Origin: a bacterium
GTDB lineage: Bacteria; Patescibacteriota; Minisyncoccia; Ryanbacterales; GWA2-47-10b
Direction: 5' to 3'
NCBI GenBank assembly: GCA_027624915.1
Contig: JAQBTR010000006.1
Span: 1 to 47,699 of the forward strand
Length of the DNA stretch: 47,699 nucleotides
The notes under the pieces are model-generated. The model saw only the letters and a list, made by a program, of their open reading frames with translations. It had not been told where the DNA came from and did no database searches. Shown here piece by piece: positions 31,253 through 41,266 of this stretch. The position numbers were made by a program, and so were the translations under genes. Position 1 is the first letter of the stretch; each line of letters opens with the position of its first letter.

Positions 31253-32596
31253 ATGTCTCGAAATATATACCAAACATTTATCCTCTTATTAGGTGACATA
31301 CTTGCCTTCTGGGCTGGACTCACAGCAACACTCCTTATTAGATATGGACTTAGTGAGCTGGGGTCTAAGTTTGCGCTCCACACACTTCCATTTAGTGTCG
31401 TCTTTTTGGTATGGCTTTTGGTTTTTTATGTAACAGGTCTTTATGACATCCGTACGACAAATAATCGTCCAAAATTACTAAGAGCGCTCTTCTATGCAAT
31501 GCTCTTCGGTGGCATTATTGCGATGGCCCTCTTTTATTTTATCCCTGCATTTCAAATTACACCTCGCACAAACCTTATCATCAATATAGCTGTAACCGCT
31601 GTTCTCCTAGTTATATGGAGAATCTTCCTAGAGTCAATTATAAAGAACACATCAAAAACATGTGTTATATTACTTGGCTCATCACCTGACATAGAGGAAC
31701 TCGAGGAGTCTATAAAACAGTATCCACAACTTGGTTATGTTGTTGTATCGCGTCTCCCATCAATTGATGAGAGCGTTATACACGCAATTCAAACCACAAA
31801 AGCAGATATTGTTGTGGCCCCAAAAGAAATAGAATCTAATAGCACGCTTGTACATGCTCTTTATGATGCACTTCATAAAAATATTCGTTTTATGGATGCA
31901 TCTTTCTTTTACGAACAACTCCTAGGGAAAATTCCTGTGTCTCTTATTTCTAAAATGTGGTTTTTGGAAAATATAGCCGAAACAGAAAAGGCTTTTTATC
32001 GCCTATCAAAACGTGTTGTTGATTTTTCTTTAGCTTTAGTACTTGGTCTCCCAACAATCACGCTGCTTCCACTTATTGCTATCCTAATAAAAATTGACTC
32101 GAGAGGACCAGTATTCATAAAACAAAAACGTGTTGGACGACTAGGAAAGTCGTTTACTCTAATCAAATATAGAACAATGTATGCCCTCTCTCCTGATGGT
32201 TCGGCCGAAGTAGACGGAAAGGCTCAATGGGCAAAAGAAAATGATGACAGAATTACTCGCATTGGCCTCATGTTGCGCTCAACACGAATTGATGAACTTC
32301 CACAACTCTGGAATATTATTAAAGGTGAAGTATCTTTCATTGGACCACGTCCTGAACGTCCAACATTTGTTGGAGAGCTAGAACGTGATATCCCCTACTA
32401 CAACATGCGCCACCTTATTCGCCCAGGACTTTCTGGTTGGGCTCAAATTAACCCACCATATTATTATGGAACAAAAGATGAGGCCTTGATAAAACTTCAA
32501 TATGATTTGTATTATATTAAAAATCGGGACTTCGGTCTCGATCTAGCCATTGCTCTAAAAACCCTAATGGTTATTCTTTCCCGCCAAGGACGCTAA
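31253..32596 (+). CDS. Initiating sugar-phosphate transferase (polyprenyl glycosylphosphotransferase)
   Basis: 447 aa, WcaJ/WbaP-like enzyme that loads the first sugar phosphate on undecaprenyl phosphate to begin glycan synthesis. Four or five N-terminal membrane helices, a Rossmann-like loop CVILLGSSPDIEELEES, a further helix (VVDFSLALVLGLPTITLLPL), then the catalytic domain DSRGPVFIKQKRVGRLGKSF..IKYRTM, RITRIGLMLRSTRIDELPQL and IGPRPERPTFVGELERDIPY. A TACAAT box (31237-31242) ends 10 nt before the ATG, so the mRNA is almost leaderless. It opens the surface-glycan locus and its stop overlaps that of the convergent gene by 4 nt. Confidence 0.95.
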   Translation: MSRNIYQTFILLLGDILAFWAGLTATLLIRYGLSELGSKFALHTLPFSVVFLVWLLVFYVTGLYDIRTTNNRPKLLRALFYAMLFGGIIAMALFYFIPAFQITPRTNLIINIAVTAVLLVIWRIFLESIIKNTSKTCVILLGSSPDIEELEESIKQYPQLGYVVVSRLPSIDESVIHAIQTTKADIVVAPKEIESNSTLVHALYDALHKNIRFMDASFFYEQLLGKIPVSLISKMWFLENIAETEKAFYRLSKRVVDFSLALVLGLPTITLLPLIAILIKIDSRGPVFIKQKRVGRLGKSFTLIKYRTMYALSPDGSAEVDGKAQWAKENDDRITRIGLMLRSTRIDELPQLWNIIKGEVSFIGPRPERPTFVGELERDIPYYNMRHLIRPGLSGWAQINPPYYYGTKDEALIKLQYDLYYIKNRDFGLDLAIALKTLMVILSRQGR

Positions 32597-34785
32597 AGAG
32601 TTCGTAAAAAGGCCTCTACTTGCGGTAGTAACTCTGGGTTAAGCTCCCCAACTTTACGCGCGGCCTCTGTTGCGCGCACTGTATCTCCAACCTCTTTATA
32701 AAGGGCGGCGAGTGTTTGATAAAGAGCGGAAAGCTGCGCTGGATCATAATAATCTTTTTTACTTTCGATATACTCGAGCTGCAAACTGATCGCCCTTGAG
32801 AAACGTCCATTACGAAAATATGCATCGCGAATAGAAACATAATCTATGTCCGAATCTCTCTCATGGATAACCTTCAGGGCAGAGTCTTCTCTTTCTGGAT
32901 CCCCGACATCAATGGCATATACCACTTCGTTATAATAAATATTAATACTATCAGGTATAAGCTCTTTCATTCTATCAATCATATCCCACATACCTGATAT
33001 ATTATTTTGAATTTTTCGTGCTTGAGCAATTTCAGCATAAACCTGTGGGCGACCTGGAGAAAGTGCCAAAGACTTAAGAAATTGCTCTTCTGCGTTTTTC
33101 GCATACCCAACCAGTGGTTCATCACTCAAAAGAACAGCCCCCAAATTATATAACTCGCCCTGATACATATACCACTTAACATCATTAGGGCTTTCTGCAA
33201 TGTTTTTATCCATTAGCTCGATACCATAATCAATAAGAACCTTGAGGTCTTCTTGGGAGCGCCTACCCCCCTGCTTCAAAAATTCAAAAGTATATTCAGC
33301 AACTGCGCGTCTTACATCAATGTTTCCATATGTGTCGTAAGCAAGAGCCTTGTTTACAAATTCGTATCCACTCTTATCATCTCCAATGGCAAATGCATTA
33401 TAAGATAAATTTCCATAATAATTTTCTTTTAACGGCTTCCAAGAACCTAGATAAAATGTAGGAGCTGCAATCAATACGGCTATTACTATATATACCAATG
33501 GTTTTTTTGCAACAGTTATATTATCATCCCCTGTTCGCGTCTCGGTCGTAATAAGCGCCAACAAAAAGAATAATATTGCGAGTGATGACAAGAGATCAAA
33601 CAATAACATGTCCTGTATCACGTGTGCCGCAAGAGCAGTCGTTAAAATTGAGAAAGTCCAGAAAGAAATATGATTCTTTCTCCACGACCTAAGTAAATGG
33701 ATTACAGCCAAAACAAGAAGACCAAAGTACGAGGCAAGGCCAAGAAGACCAGACGTTGTACCTATATCAAAAATAATGTTGTGGGCGCGATCAAACCAAG
33801 GCTCTTGCTGGAAAAGGCCTGGATCATAGTGAATATTAAAAAGAATATTAAAATTTTCTAGTCCCCAACCTGTTAACAGGTTGTCTTTAATACCATCCCA
33901 TGCGACACCCCACGTCAAGAAACGAGCCACCAATGTTCTGTTCGTAAGTGAAATATCACCGATACGCTTAAAAATATCTATTTGTGATGAGGCTAGTTGG
34001 TCTCGGAATATTACAGCCGATACACTCAAAAGAATAAGTGTCATAAGACCAATCATCACAATTTTTTTTATTTTTTTATTTGTTCCTATGCCAAAGAAAA
34101 GATACAGAGAACCGAGCAAGAAATATCCACCCAAAAGAGCAGCGAGTGTCCCTCGTGTACCAGTTAATACAATTGCTATGACAATCAATCCGTATGAGAC
34201 AAACCATGCTCGCGACTCTTTCTTTGACAATTTTTCATGAAATGCGAGCCAAAGAGTAATAAAAGAAGCGAGCAATAAATATGAGGCAAGAAAAGATGCG
34301 TTTGCTAGCGTTGACTCAATACGAGTTCCACCGCCAGCCATAAAAGCCTCTCCAACTCCTATCAACGAAACAAGAGTTGCAGAGGCAGATACAATGCGCG
34401 CAAGCATTAAACGAACAGGTACAACAATCATCAATGACACGAGCATTAAAAAAAATAGAACAATATGACCCCACATCCAAAGTCCTGTCATTCGCTCATA
34501 ATCTGACCAAACGCTGTGATAAAAATCGACACCAAGAAGTGAGGTTGCAAAAAATACACCATACAAAATAAAAACTCCCCACACCATATGGTTTTTTCTT
34601 AACGCACGAAACACGGATGGCACGAAAGCTAGCCACACGACAAAAGCCAACTCGACCATAATTAAGAAGAAGATGGATTTTGTAAACACAGAACGATATA
34701 AAAATCCCTGCCACTGTAAAAGAGGTAACACAAAAAGAAGGGTCCCAATGATACTAAATAATATTTTCTTTACATTATTCGCCAT
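32593..34785 (-). CDS. O-antigen ligase/polymerase with C-terminal TPR repeats (copy 2)
   Basis: About 730 aa. Twelve or so membrane helices and a Wzy_C-type motif: WGVAWDGIKDNLLTGWGLENFNILF..EPWFDRAHNIIFDIGTTSG; the conserved Arg in a periplasmic loop and the H in RAHN are catalytic in WaaL relatives. The C-terminal 280 residues are TPR-like helices (EQFLKSLALSPGRPQVYAEI; EVGDTVRATEAARKVGELNP). It is probably a ligase or polymerase that transfers glycans to a surface acceptor. It is paralogous to the upstream gene 34775-36985 and overlaps it by 11 nt. Starts at ATG 34785. Confidence 0.9.
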   Translation of the reverse strand: MANNVKKILFSIIGTLLFVLPLLQWQGFLYRSVFTKSIFFLIMVELAFVVWLAFVPSVFRALRKNHMVWGVFILYGVFFATSLLGVDFYHSVWSDYERMTGLWMWGHIVLFFLMLVSLMIVVPVRLMLARIVSASATLVSLIGVGEAFMAGGGTRIESTLANASFLASYLLLASFITLWLAFHEKLSKKESRAWFVSYGLIVIAIVLTGTRGTLAALLGGYFLLGSLYLFFGIGTNKKIKKIVMIGLMTLILLSVSAVIFRDQLASSQIDIFKRIGDISLTNRTLVARFLTWGVAWDGIKDNLLTGWGLENFNILFNIHYDPGLFQQEPWFDRAHNIIFDIGTTSGLLGLASYFGLLVLAVIHLLRSWRKNHISFWTFSILTTALAAHVIQDMLLFDLLSSLAILFFLLALITTETRTGDDNITVAKKPLVYIVIAVLIAAPTFYLGSWKPLKENYYGNLSYNAFAIGDDKSGYEFVNKALAYDTYGNIDVRRAVAEYTFEFLKQGGRRSQEDLKVLIDYGIELMDKNIAESPNDVKWYMYQGELYNLGAVLLSDEPLVGYAKNAEEQFLKSLALSPGRPQVYAEIAQARKIQNNISGMWDMIDRMKELIPDSINIYYNEVVYAIDVGDPEREDSALKVIHERDSDIDYVSIRDAYFRNGRFSRAISLQLEYIESKKDYYDPAQLSALYQTLAALYKEVGDTVRATEAARKVGELNPELLPQVEAFLRTL

Positions 34786-36985
34786 CAAGAAGTGGAGCTA
34801 CAGATGAACGCTGAGTTGGATCAAGCTCGACAAGTGCTTTTGCGTGCTCCTTGGCCCTCTTTATATCTCCCATGTCTGCATATGTCTGTACAAATACAGA
34901 GTGCGTAATAACAGTACTTCCAGAGTATGCCTCTAAACGCTCTAGAAATTCTGCACGTGCACTAAGGTCACCAACACGGAGACTTCTACGAAATACTTCT
35001 TCAACTTTTTCTATTTCAAACCCCTGCCCTGGTTTAAGACCGGTCACATATTCCTCTAAAATTGCATCAGCTCCCTTAATATTATTCGCAAGTAAATGAG
35101 TCGAAAGAGCAGCATAAAACATTGAGGCAGAACGTGGAGCTAACAGATATGCCTCATCTACAATTCGTATTGCCTCCTCATTGTTACCCAAAATAAGCTC
35201 CAGTTCAGTCTGTCCTAAAAGTATCTGAACATAATTGGGCGAAAGCTCCCTTGCTCTTGCATACCACATGCGTGAATCTTCCGCCCCCTCTCCGGTCCAA
35301 TGCTGTTTTAATATGTATAGCTTCCCTAAAAACAGTGGATACTTAGCAACCCTTGGCTGAAACTCTACTTCACGCTCCAACCCATCAATGGCGGCATCAA
35401 GAAGAACAACAGCTCCTGGACCAACATTATCAAGCTGAAAAGAAATTTGAACAACGGTATCAGCCAAACGTTCCCGAGCCTCTGTCGTACCAAAAGTTTT
35501 ATAATCCTCTACCTTCAAAAATTCAGCAACAGCTTGTTCAGGAGTTTCGCTTGTCCCGAGGGACTCAAGTGCTGTAATAATCTGACGAGAAGCTAGAATC
35601 GGTCGAACATTAAGAACAAAAAGAGAGACGACAGTAAGAGCCAGTACAGTAGCGGCTCCAACTGACCGAAAATGAAAAGATGACTTTAAAATTTTTGATG
35701 GTTGCCCCTCTGGTTCATATCTCGAGCCCAAATATGCAAGAACAGAGACTAGAAAAATATACGTAACTATATTATCAAACACAAAAGCATTTTGTATTAT
35801 ATACGCCACAAAAAAACCAATCATCATGGTAGTCATCATTCTAGAAAAAGTTCCTCGTTTGTAGAGAACGTGGAGTACGTAAACTGATGCACCAAAAATT
35901 CCAAGATACGAAACAAAACCCATAATCCCCGCCCCCACAAGCCATTCAAGAAGCATGTTATGTGCGCGATCAAACCACGGCTCATTACCAAAGAGGGTTG
36001 GGTTATAAAGCTCCCCGAATGGAACAATAAAGTTCTCGGGACCCCAGCCCAAAAAAGGACGCTCCTTGAATGCCTCCAGTGCTATACCCCATATCTTAAC
36101 TCGAGAATCATCTCCGAGTTGGGCAAAAGAAATTGCTGAAAGCCGCCCAAGAAGATCAACGTTTTTTACAATTGCAGTCTCGGGGAAAAAGGCTACAAGA
36201 GATCCAATGATAAGTAAAAAACCAATAGTTAGGGCCCCGAGCATTCTATACTTCCAGGCCATGTGGGAAAAGATAAGGCCAAATGCGATAATTGTCATGC
36301 CTACACCAAACCCAATAAACACCCCTCTACTTGCTGCCAAAAACAAAACATAGAGGCCAAACAAAAACGAAAAAGAATAGAGAATTCGCGCCCAAGAAGC
36401 ATTTACACGATAAAACATTACAACAGCAATGAATAAATGTGTCATAAGATATACCGCAAGGTAGATAGAATTACCAAGCAAGGCGTATGGCCTCGTATTT
36501 CCGAGGGTTTCTGTAATATTTAAATACTGTAATAACCCGTGCGAAGCTACAAGAAAACTTATGGCCAGTGATATATTAAAAAAATAAAACCACTCGTATT
36601 CCTTTTTAAATAGAGAAGTTAATACAAACAAAAGGCCGAGAAGATGAAGGTGGGTAATAAGACCCTCCATTCGCTCAAAGTTTGACCAAAAACTATGGTA
36701 CGGATCTACACCAAAAATTGAAGCAAGAAGAATGACACCTATAAAAATCGTAAAGGCTATGAGAATAGGATTTTTCCGTGGACGATAATCAGGATTTATT
36801 ATCGCTAACGCCCCCCATGCACCAATGGTTAGCTCGGCTACTATTCTAAAGTAAAAATTCTTTACAGTTATAAACGGGAAAAAGAAGCCCTTAGAGATGG
36901 CCTCTGGTGCTATGAGTGGTGTAAACAAGAGCAGAAACGCGCCTATTCGAATCGACCAAAGAAGTGTTTTTTCAATTTTTGTCAT
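34775..36985 (-). CDS. O-antigen ligase/polymerase with C-terminal TPR repeats (copy 1)
   Basis: About 736 aa, same architecture as the downstream paralogue: about 12 membrane helices; Wzy_C motif region WGIALEAFKERPFLGWGPEN with EPWFDRAHNMLLEWLVGAGI, and a TPR-rich C-terminal half (WYARARELSPNYVQILLGQT; ANNIKGADAILEEYVTGLKP). GTG at 36994 is possible, but the ATG at 36985 has GGGGTG just upstream. Tandem duplication followed by divergence is likely; the copies may join different glycans or acceptors. GT39 gene follows upstream in the same orientation. Confidence 0.9.
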   Translation of the reverse strand: MTKIEKTLLWSIRIGAFLLLFTPLIAPEAISKGFFFPFITVKNFYFRIVAELTIGAWGALAIINPDYRPRKNPILIAFTIFIGVILLASIFGVDPYHSFWSNFERMEGLITHLHLLGLLFVLTSLFKKEYEWFYFFNISLAISFLVASHGLLQYLNITETLGNTRPYALLGNSIYLAVYLMTHLFIAVVMFYRVNASWARILYSFSFLFGLYVLFLAASRGVFIGFGVGMTIIAFGLIFSHMAWKYRMLGALTIGFLLIIGSLVAFFPETAIVKNVDLLGRLSAISFAQLGDDSRVKIWGIALEAFKERPFLGWGPENFIVPFGELYNPTLFGNEPWFDRAHNMLLEWLVGAGIMGFVSYLGIFGASVYVLHVLYKRGTFSRMMTTMMIGFFVAYIIQNAFVFDNIVTYIFLVSVLAYLGSRYEPEGQPSKILKSSFHFRSVGAATVLALTVVSLFVLNVRPILASRQIITALESLGTSETPEQAVAEFLKVEDYKTFGTTEARERLADTVVQISFQLDNVGPGAVVLLDAAIDGLEREVEFQPRVAKYPLFLGKLYILKQHWTGEGAEDSRMWYARARELSPNYVQILLGQTELELILGNNEEAIRIVDEAYLLAPRSASMFYAALSTHLLANNIKGADAILEEYVTGLKPGQGFEIEKVEEVFRRSLRVGDLSARAEFLERLEAYSGSTVITHSVFVQTYADMGDIKRAKEHAKALVELDPTQRSSVAPLLDGE

Positions 36986-37022
36986 AGAATACACCCCAGT
37001 ATGCCAAAAATAACCCTAAAAT

Positions 37023-38345
37023 TCAAAGGCTTCCTTTTTTAATAGACATTTTAAGAAATCGGAATCCAAGTCCAGCGGAAATAAACATCAGGGGCTCAAA
37101 AGGAAAGCGAAGTCGAGCATTTGCCACAGTTCCGGTCGCAACGGCAGCTAGAACTATAATGACAATAAAGTAAACGATATCAGAACGATATCGTGACTCT
37201 CTATATGCATAAAGCAAGCTAATAACCATACCAATAAACAAAAGACCCCAAAAAATCATCTCAAAGACGGAGACAAGTCCGAGAACCCCCTGATCACGAA
37301 GAGCGCCAATTATACCAGACCAATCCCCCCTCAATAGTGCGCTAGTTATGTTTGGAGCATCTGTACTAACCAAGCCAGACTTAAGTGCTACATCATATGT
37401 GCCGTCAGCAAAAAAGAAAGGGGCCGTCTTTACTACATAGAAAAGTGAGAAAGAAACAGGATCTTCAAACAACTCTTTTTTTACTGCACTACTTAAATGA
37501 TGCGCCGAACCAATATCTATATCATCATATGGGACCTCAAGCTCACTTTTTAATATGTCTAATGCATCTTTATGACTCGTATCATCTTTATATGCCTTGA
37601 AAAGTGCCGTGTGGTAAGAAAAGGCGTTAATGGTAGATATTAAACTCAACTGTGAAGAACCAAAATGTATTTGATTTCTAATCATCCAAGGAGACAGAAC
37701 CAAAATAAAAACCCCAAAAAATAGTAGTGCTCGCTTCCAATCCCTAATGAGCGACAACAGGAATCCGATAACCAACACCTGACCTATTGGTCTTACTAAG
37801 GTTGCGAGTCCCAGTAGAGCAGCAGACCAAACACTGCGAAATTCTCCACGCAAAAATATGTATATAGACAATAAAAATAGAAATGTGAAAAGTGTCTCTG
37901 AAAGAAGTACACTGGATAAGAAAAGACTTGTTGGGTGTAAGCCATAGATAAGCGCTATCGCCATACTCAAATTGATTGAAAAATATCTTCTAGCAATACG
38001 AAACACTAATATGCCAGTGAATCCAGAAAGTACGGCCTGAGCGATTGAAACTGATACTATAAATCCAAAAAGACTAAGTAAGGTTGCTATAAAAAATGTG
38101 TAGCCCGGTGTTCTTTTAGAGTCTGGAATAAATGGCTCAACAACACTCGACGAAAACGCACCATGATCTTTTATATTTTCAGCTATATTGATATATCCTC
38201 TTGCATCAGAGCCAAGTACCGGAACATCAACTCCATACATATAGAGCCCAGCAAGAGCGGTCAAATGAAAGAAAATGACAATACCAAAAACTAGAACCTC
38301 TGTCCTGTGCTCTCTGTACCACTGCTGTAATGTAATCTGCGCCAT
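37023..38345 (-). CDS. GT39/ArnT-like membrane glycosyltransferase
   Basis: About 440 aa with 10-12 membrane helices. The first periplasmic loop has GSDARGYINIAENIKDHGAF and KRTPGYTFFIATLLSLFGF, with the DxxxY acidic pair typical of GT-C lipid-linked sugar transferases. It should transfer sugars from polyprenyl phosphate to surface molecules outside the membrane. It follows the GT2 gene by 24 nt, which likely makes its polyprenyl-sugar donor. ATG at 38345 is preferred over a TTG further up. Confidence 0.87.
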   Translation of the reverse strand: MAQITLQQWYREHRTEVLVFGIVIFFHLTALAGLYMYGVDVPVLGSDARGYINIAENIKDHGAFSSSVVEPFIPDSKRTPGYTFFIATLLSLFGFIVSVSIAQAVLSGFTGILVFRIARRYFSINLSMAIALIYGLHPTSLFLSSVLLSETLFTFLFLLSIYIFLRGEFRSVWSAALLGLATLVRPIGQVLVIGFLLSLIRDWKRALLFFGVFILVLSPWMIRNQIHFGSSQLSLISTINAFSYHTALFKAYKDDTSHKDALDILKSELEVPYDDIDIGSAHHLSSAVKKELFEDPVSFSLFYVVKTAPFFFADGTYDVALKSGLVSTDAPNITSALLRGDWSGIIGALRDQGVLGLVSVFEMIFWGLLFIGMVISLLYAYRESRYRSDIVYFIVIIVLAAVATGTVANARLRFPFEPLMFISAGLGFRFLKMSIKKGSL

Positions 38346-38369
38346 AGGATAGAATAGAGTGTACAATCC

Positions 38370-39092
38370 CTAGATTCTATTTTTTTGAAATATCAACCTC
38401 CAAGGAACAAAAAAGGATTCATACACTACACCCGCACTCAATTTAGACTTCCCCTTTCTTCGTTCTGTAAAAACAATTGGAAATTCAATTATTTTATACT
38501 CTTTAAGTAAGACCTTATATTTCAATTCGACCAGAAAAGCAAAGCCGCGAGCACTAAATGAAGATAAATCAAAACCATTAAGAATATCTTTTTTAAAACA
38601 CGCAAAACCCGTCGTCATATCCCGCACATGAACGCGTAAAATACTACGAACATATAAGTTTGCAAATTTACTTAACACCCTACGAAATGTACTCCAATTT
38701 TCGATTCTGCCACCAGGAACATACCTTGAACCAACAACAAAGTCTGCATCAGTTGTTTTTTCAACCATTGCTGGTATCTCCCTAAAGTCATGTGAAAAAT
38801 CAGCATCCATAGTTACGATATGCTTATACTTATCGTTTTGCATTATTGAATTAAATGCATCGCGATAAGCACTCCCAAGTCCTAACTTTCCCTCGCGAGA
38901 ATGAAGAAGTAAATTAGGAAAAAATTTTTGCATACGCCTTATTTCATTTGATGTACCATCAGGAGAAGAATCATCTACAATCATCAAAGTAACTCCTGGT
39001 AAGTGGTGAAAAATGGCAGGAATTAATACCTGTGCATTATCAAGCTCATTATAAGTTGGAGAGATAATTATCGTCTCTTCTAACTTAGTCAT
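38370..39092 (-). CDS. Polyprenol monophosphomannose synthase-like GT2
   Basis: 240 aa. GT-A fold: IIISPTYNELDNAQVLIPAI, MIVDDSSPDGTSNEIRRMQ and SREGKLGLGSAYRDAF, VTMDADFSHDFREIPAMVEK (the D-x-D-x-S-H metal site), FVVGSRYVPGGRIENWSTFR, RDMTTGFACFKKDIL. No C-terminal membrane domain, so it resembles soluble DPM1-type synthases. Product would be polyprenyl-phosphate mannose (or similar), the donor for the adjacent GT39 enzymes. Overlaps the methyltransferase gene by 8 nt; translation is coupled. Confidence 0.92.
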   Translation of the reverse strand: MTKLEETIIISPTYNELDNAQVLIPAIFHHLPGVTLMIVDDSSPDGTSNEIRRMQKFFPNLLLHSREGKLGLGSAYRDAFNSIMQNDKYKHIVTMDADFSHDFREIPAMVEKTTDADFVVGSRYVPGGRIENWSTFRRVLSKFANLYVRSILRVHVRDMTTGFACFKKDILNGFDLSSFSARGFAFLVELKYKVLLKEYKIIEFPIVFTERRKGKSKLSAGVVYESFFVPWRLIFQKNRI

Positions 39093-39732
39093 CTTTTTTT
39101 ATCTCTAAAATGATCAGCCCTAGAAGAAATCCGAACGGAGACGGAGGCAAAAAGAATACTCGTGATTTATAACCTGTTTTTTTACCAAACTCCAAAAGAT
39201 CTTTTCGTGAAGGATTCTCCTGCTCTGTCCATGGCCATAATTTATGTAAACCAGGAATTTTAGCAATTTTATACCAAAGGGTATGAATCGAATATTTATA
39301 TGGAACACTTATAAGTACTGTCCCCTTTGGACCTGCAGTATCAACATGACTTTGTACAACAGCAGCCGGATCCTTGAAGTGTTCAATCAATCCATGACTC
39401 CAAACTAAATTAAACCGCTTGTTGTTATTTGTATAGCCGCGACAATCAGCAATTTCAAATGTCATGTTTTTCTTGTTGAGCTTACTAGCTTTTGACTGTG
39501 TTGACTCAACAATTAAGGGAGATATATCTACTCCATGATATGAATCAATAGAGCCTGCCAACAGAAAACCTATGCTTGAAGTACCACAACCAAATTCAAT
39601 CATATTGGTCTCTTTTATTATATAACGATTTAGCAGATTCTTAAAAAAATTATTATAAAACCGACGTGCCATATCAACTATGCGCGCTAAAACACCCTTT
39701 TGAGACCAAACATCATCCCAATCCTTCTGCAT
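39085..39732 (-). CDS. Class I SAM-dependent methyltransferase
   Basis: About 215 aa. SAM motif I NMIEFGCGTSSIGFLLAGSI, motif II YHGVDISPLIVESTQSKASK, then FEIADCRGYTNNNKRFNLVW..GLIEHFKDPAAVVQSHVDTA and GTVLISVPYKYSIHTLWYK. It resembles glycan or lipid methyltransferases. Start ATG 39732, with GAAGGA six nt upstream. It heads the minus-strand operon MT-GT2-GT39 (-ligases); the divergent gene at 39770 begins nearby. Substrate unknown. Confidence 0.88.
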   Translation of the reverse strand: MQKDWDDVWSQKGVLARIVDMARRFYNNFFKNLLNRYIIKETNMIEFGCGTSSIGFLLAGSIDSYHGVDISPLIVESTQSKASKLNKKNMTFEIADCRGYTNNNKRFNLVWSHGLIEHFKDPAAVVQSHVDTAGPKGTVLISVPYKYSIHTLWYKIAKIPGLHKLWPWTEQENPSRKDLLEFGKKTGYKSRVFFLPPSPFGFLLGLIILEIKKDD

Positions 39733-39769
39733 TTCATGTCCTTCATTTTTCATATTGTATTATCTCTAT

Positions 39770-41266
39770 ATGAAACATTTTTACACAAAGAACACCTTCG
39801 GTCAAAAATTAGAAGAAGCATTTTCTGCTACAAAATGTAATACTAATTACATGATCGATAGTGCATTTTTTAACAAGGATCGACTGTTTTTTTTGGGCAT
39901 GATGACCCTTATTTTTGGATTAAGCATCTGGAGCCCATCTGGGCACTTCACTGGAACGCCAAAGTATTGGTGGGATGAGAGTTTTACAATAGAAAATGCA
40001 AGAACCCTACTGGAGACTGGGGGACGGCCAGACTTCACGGTAGCACCAAATACACCATCGATGATGCCAGCTCTTGTTCATGCAAACGGCTTTCCGTTAG
40101 TGCTCTCGACGGCAGCATTCTTCTCTATATTTGATGTAGGACTTACTCAAGCAAGAGTATTTATGATCTTGTGGATACTGGCTACGAGTATCTCACTATT
40201 CTTTATACTAAAATCATTTTTTGATAAACAAGCAGCATATGCTGGCACACTACTTGTTACTACTTTTGCTTCTTTTTATGCCAACGGAAGGACCCTGACT
40301 GGGGATATTCCAGGGTTTTTCTTTTTACTGTGGGGGCTGTGGCTAATTATTGAAAAAAAATACTACTTATTTGGAGGTGTCATCCTTGGTCTTGCGGCTG
40401 TAACAAAAATATCGGTATTCCATATGATACTTCCAGCAATTGGTATCGCAATCTTAATTATCAAAAAAGCAGACGGAATAAAACCACTACTCAAAATTGC
40501 CACTGGATCTATATTAGTTGGAATAATATGGTGGCTGCTAATGTTCCCCCACCCACTTAATATCAGCGAAATATCTGAAACCCTTAGCTTTTTCAAAGAG
40601 CCCTACCATAAAGCATCAATGATCGACAGACTACCAAATAGTCTCGTAGAATTTACTCTATCTAGCACTGCTATATATTTTGCAATACTAGCTTCACTCA
40701 TAATTTATTCTATAAAAAAATATTCATTATCTGATAAAGAAAAGATACTTTTTGTTTTTTCTGGTATCTATATACTTTTACAATTTTATGTATTTTTTAA
40801 AAGTCCTGGATGGAATAGATACCTAATTGTAAGCGAACTTCTGATACTGATGCTTTTATATCCATCACTCACTCGGATAATAAAAAATAAAAGGATTATA
40901 TCAATCTCTGTTACATTTCTTTTATCTATGCAAATAGTGCAATATTTATATTTTTCTAACATATTCTCACTCGAATCCCCAACAAGAAATGCATATGCCA
41001 TAAACAATCTTCTAGAACGTGAGCCTGATAGTACAATTGGATTTATCAACAACCCAATGGATGCAGCACTAGTTGCTAGTAGTAGAAAATATCAAACCGT
41101 ACATGTTGGTGGTAAAACATTCATAGGGAAAAACCCTCTTGACTATAGCGAGTCAGAACTACCTACCTATATATTTGCAGGTAAAGAAATAGACCACCCC
41201 AATATTTTTTTATACGAGTATCTGGAGATCACTGGCGAAATAAATATGTGGAAACGAAAAAATTAG
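39770..41266 (+). CDS. GT39-type membrane glycosyltransferase
   Basis: About 498 aa with an N-terminal cytoplasmic tail, 11-12 membrane helices and the GT-C loop GTPKYWWDESFTIENARTLL, then LVHANGFPLVLSTAAFFSI. A soluble C-terminal domain of about 100 aa follows (NPMDAALVASSRKYQTVHVG). A TATTAT box lies directly 6 nt before the ATG, so the mRNA is leaderless. Its stop overlaps by 4 nt with the convergent methyltransferase gene. Donor and acceptor unknown. Confidence 0.85.
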   Translation: MKHFYTKNTFGQKLEEAFSATKCNTNYMIDSAFFNKDRLFFLGMMTLIFGLSIWSPSGHFTGTPKYWWDESFTIENARTLLETGGRPDFTVAPNTPSMMPALVHANGFPLVLSTAAFFSIFDVGLTQARVFMILWILATSISLFFILKSFFDKQAAYAGTLLVTTFASFYANGRTLTGDIPGFFFLLWGLWLIIEKKYYLFGGVILGLAAVTKISVFHMILPAIGIAILIIKKADGIKPLLKIATGSILVGIIWWLLMFPHPLNISEISETLSFFKEPYHKASMIDRLPNSLVEFTLSSTAIYFAILASLIIYSIKKYSLSDKEKILFVFSGIYILLQFYVFFKSPGWNRYLIVSELLILMLLYPSLTRIIKNKRIISISVTFLLSMQIVQYLYFSNIFSLESPTRNAYAINNLLEREPDSTIGFINNPMDAALVASSRKYQTVHVGGKTFIGKNPLDYSESELPTYIFAGKEIDHPNIFLYEYLEITGEINMWKRKN

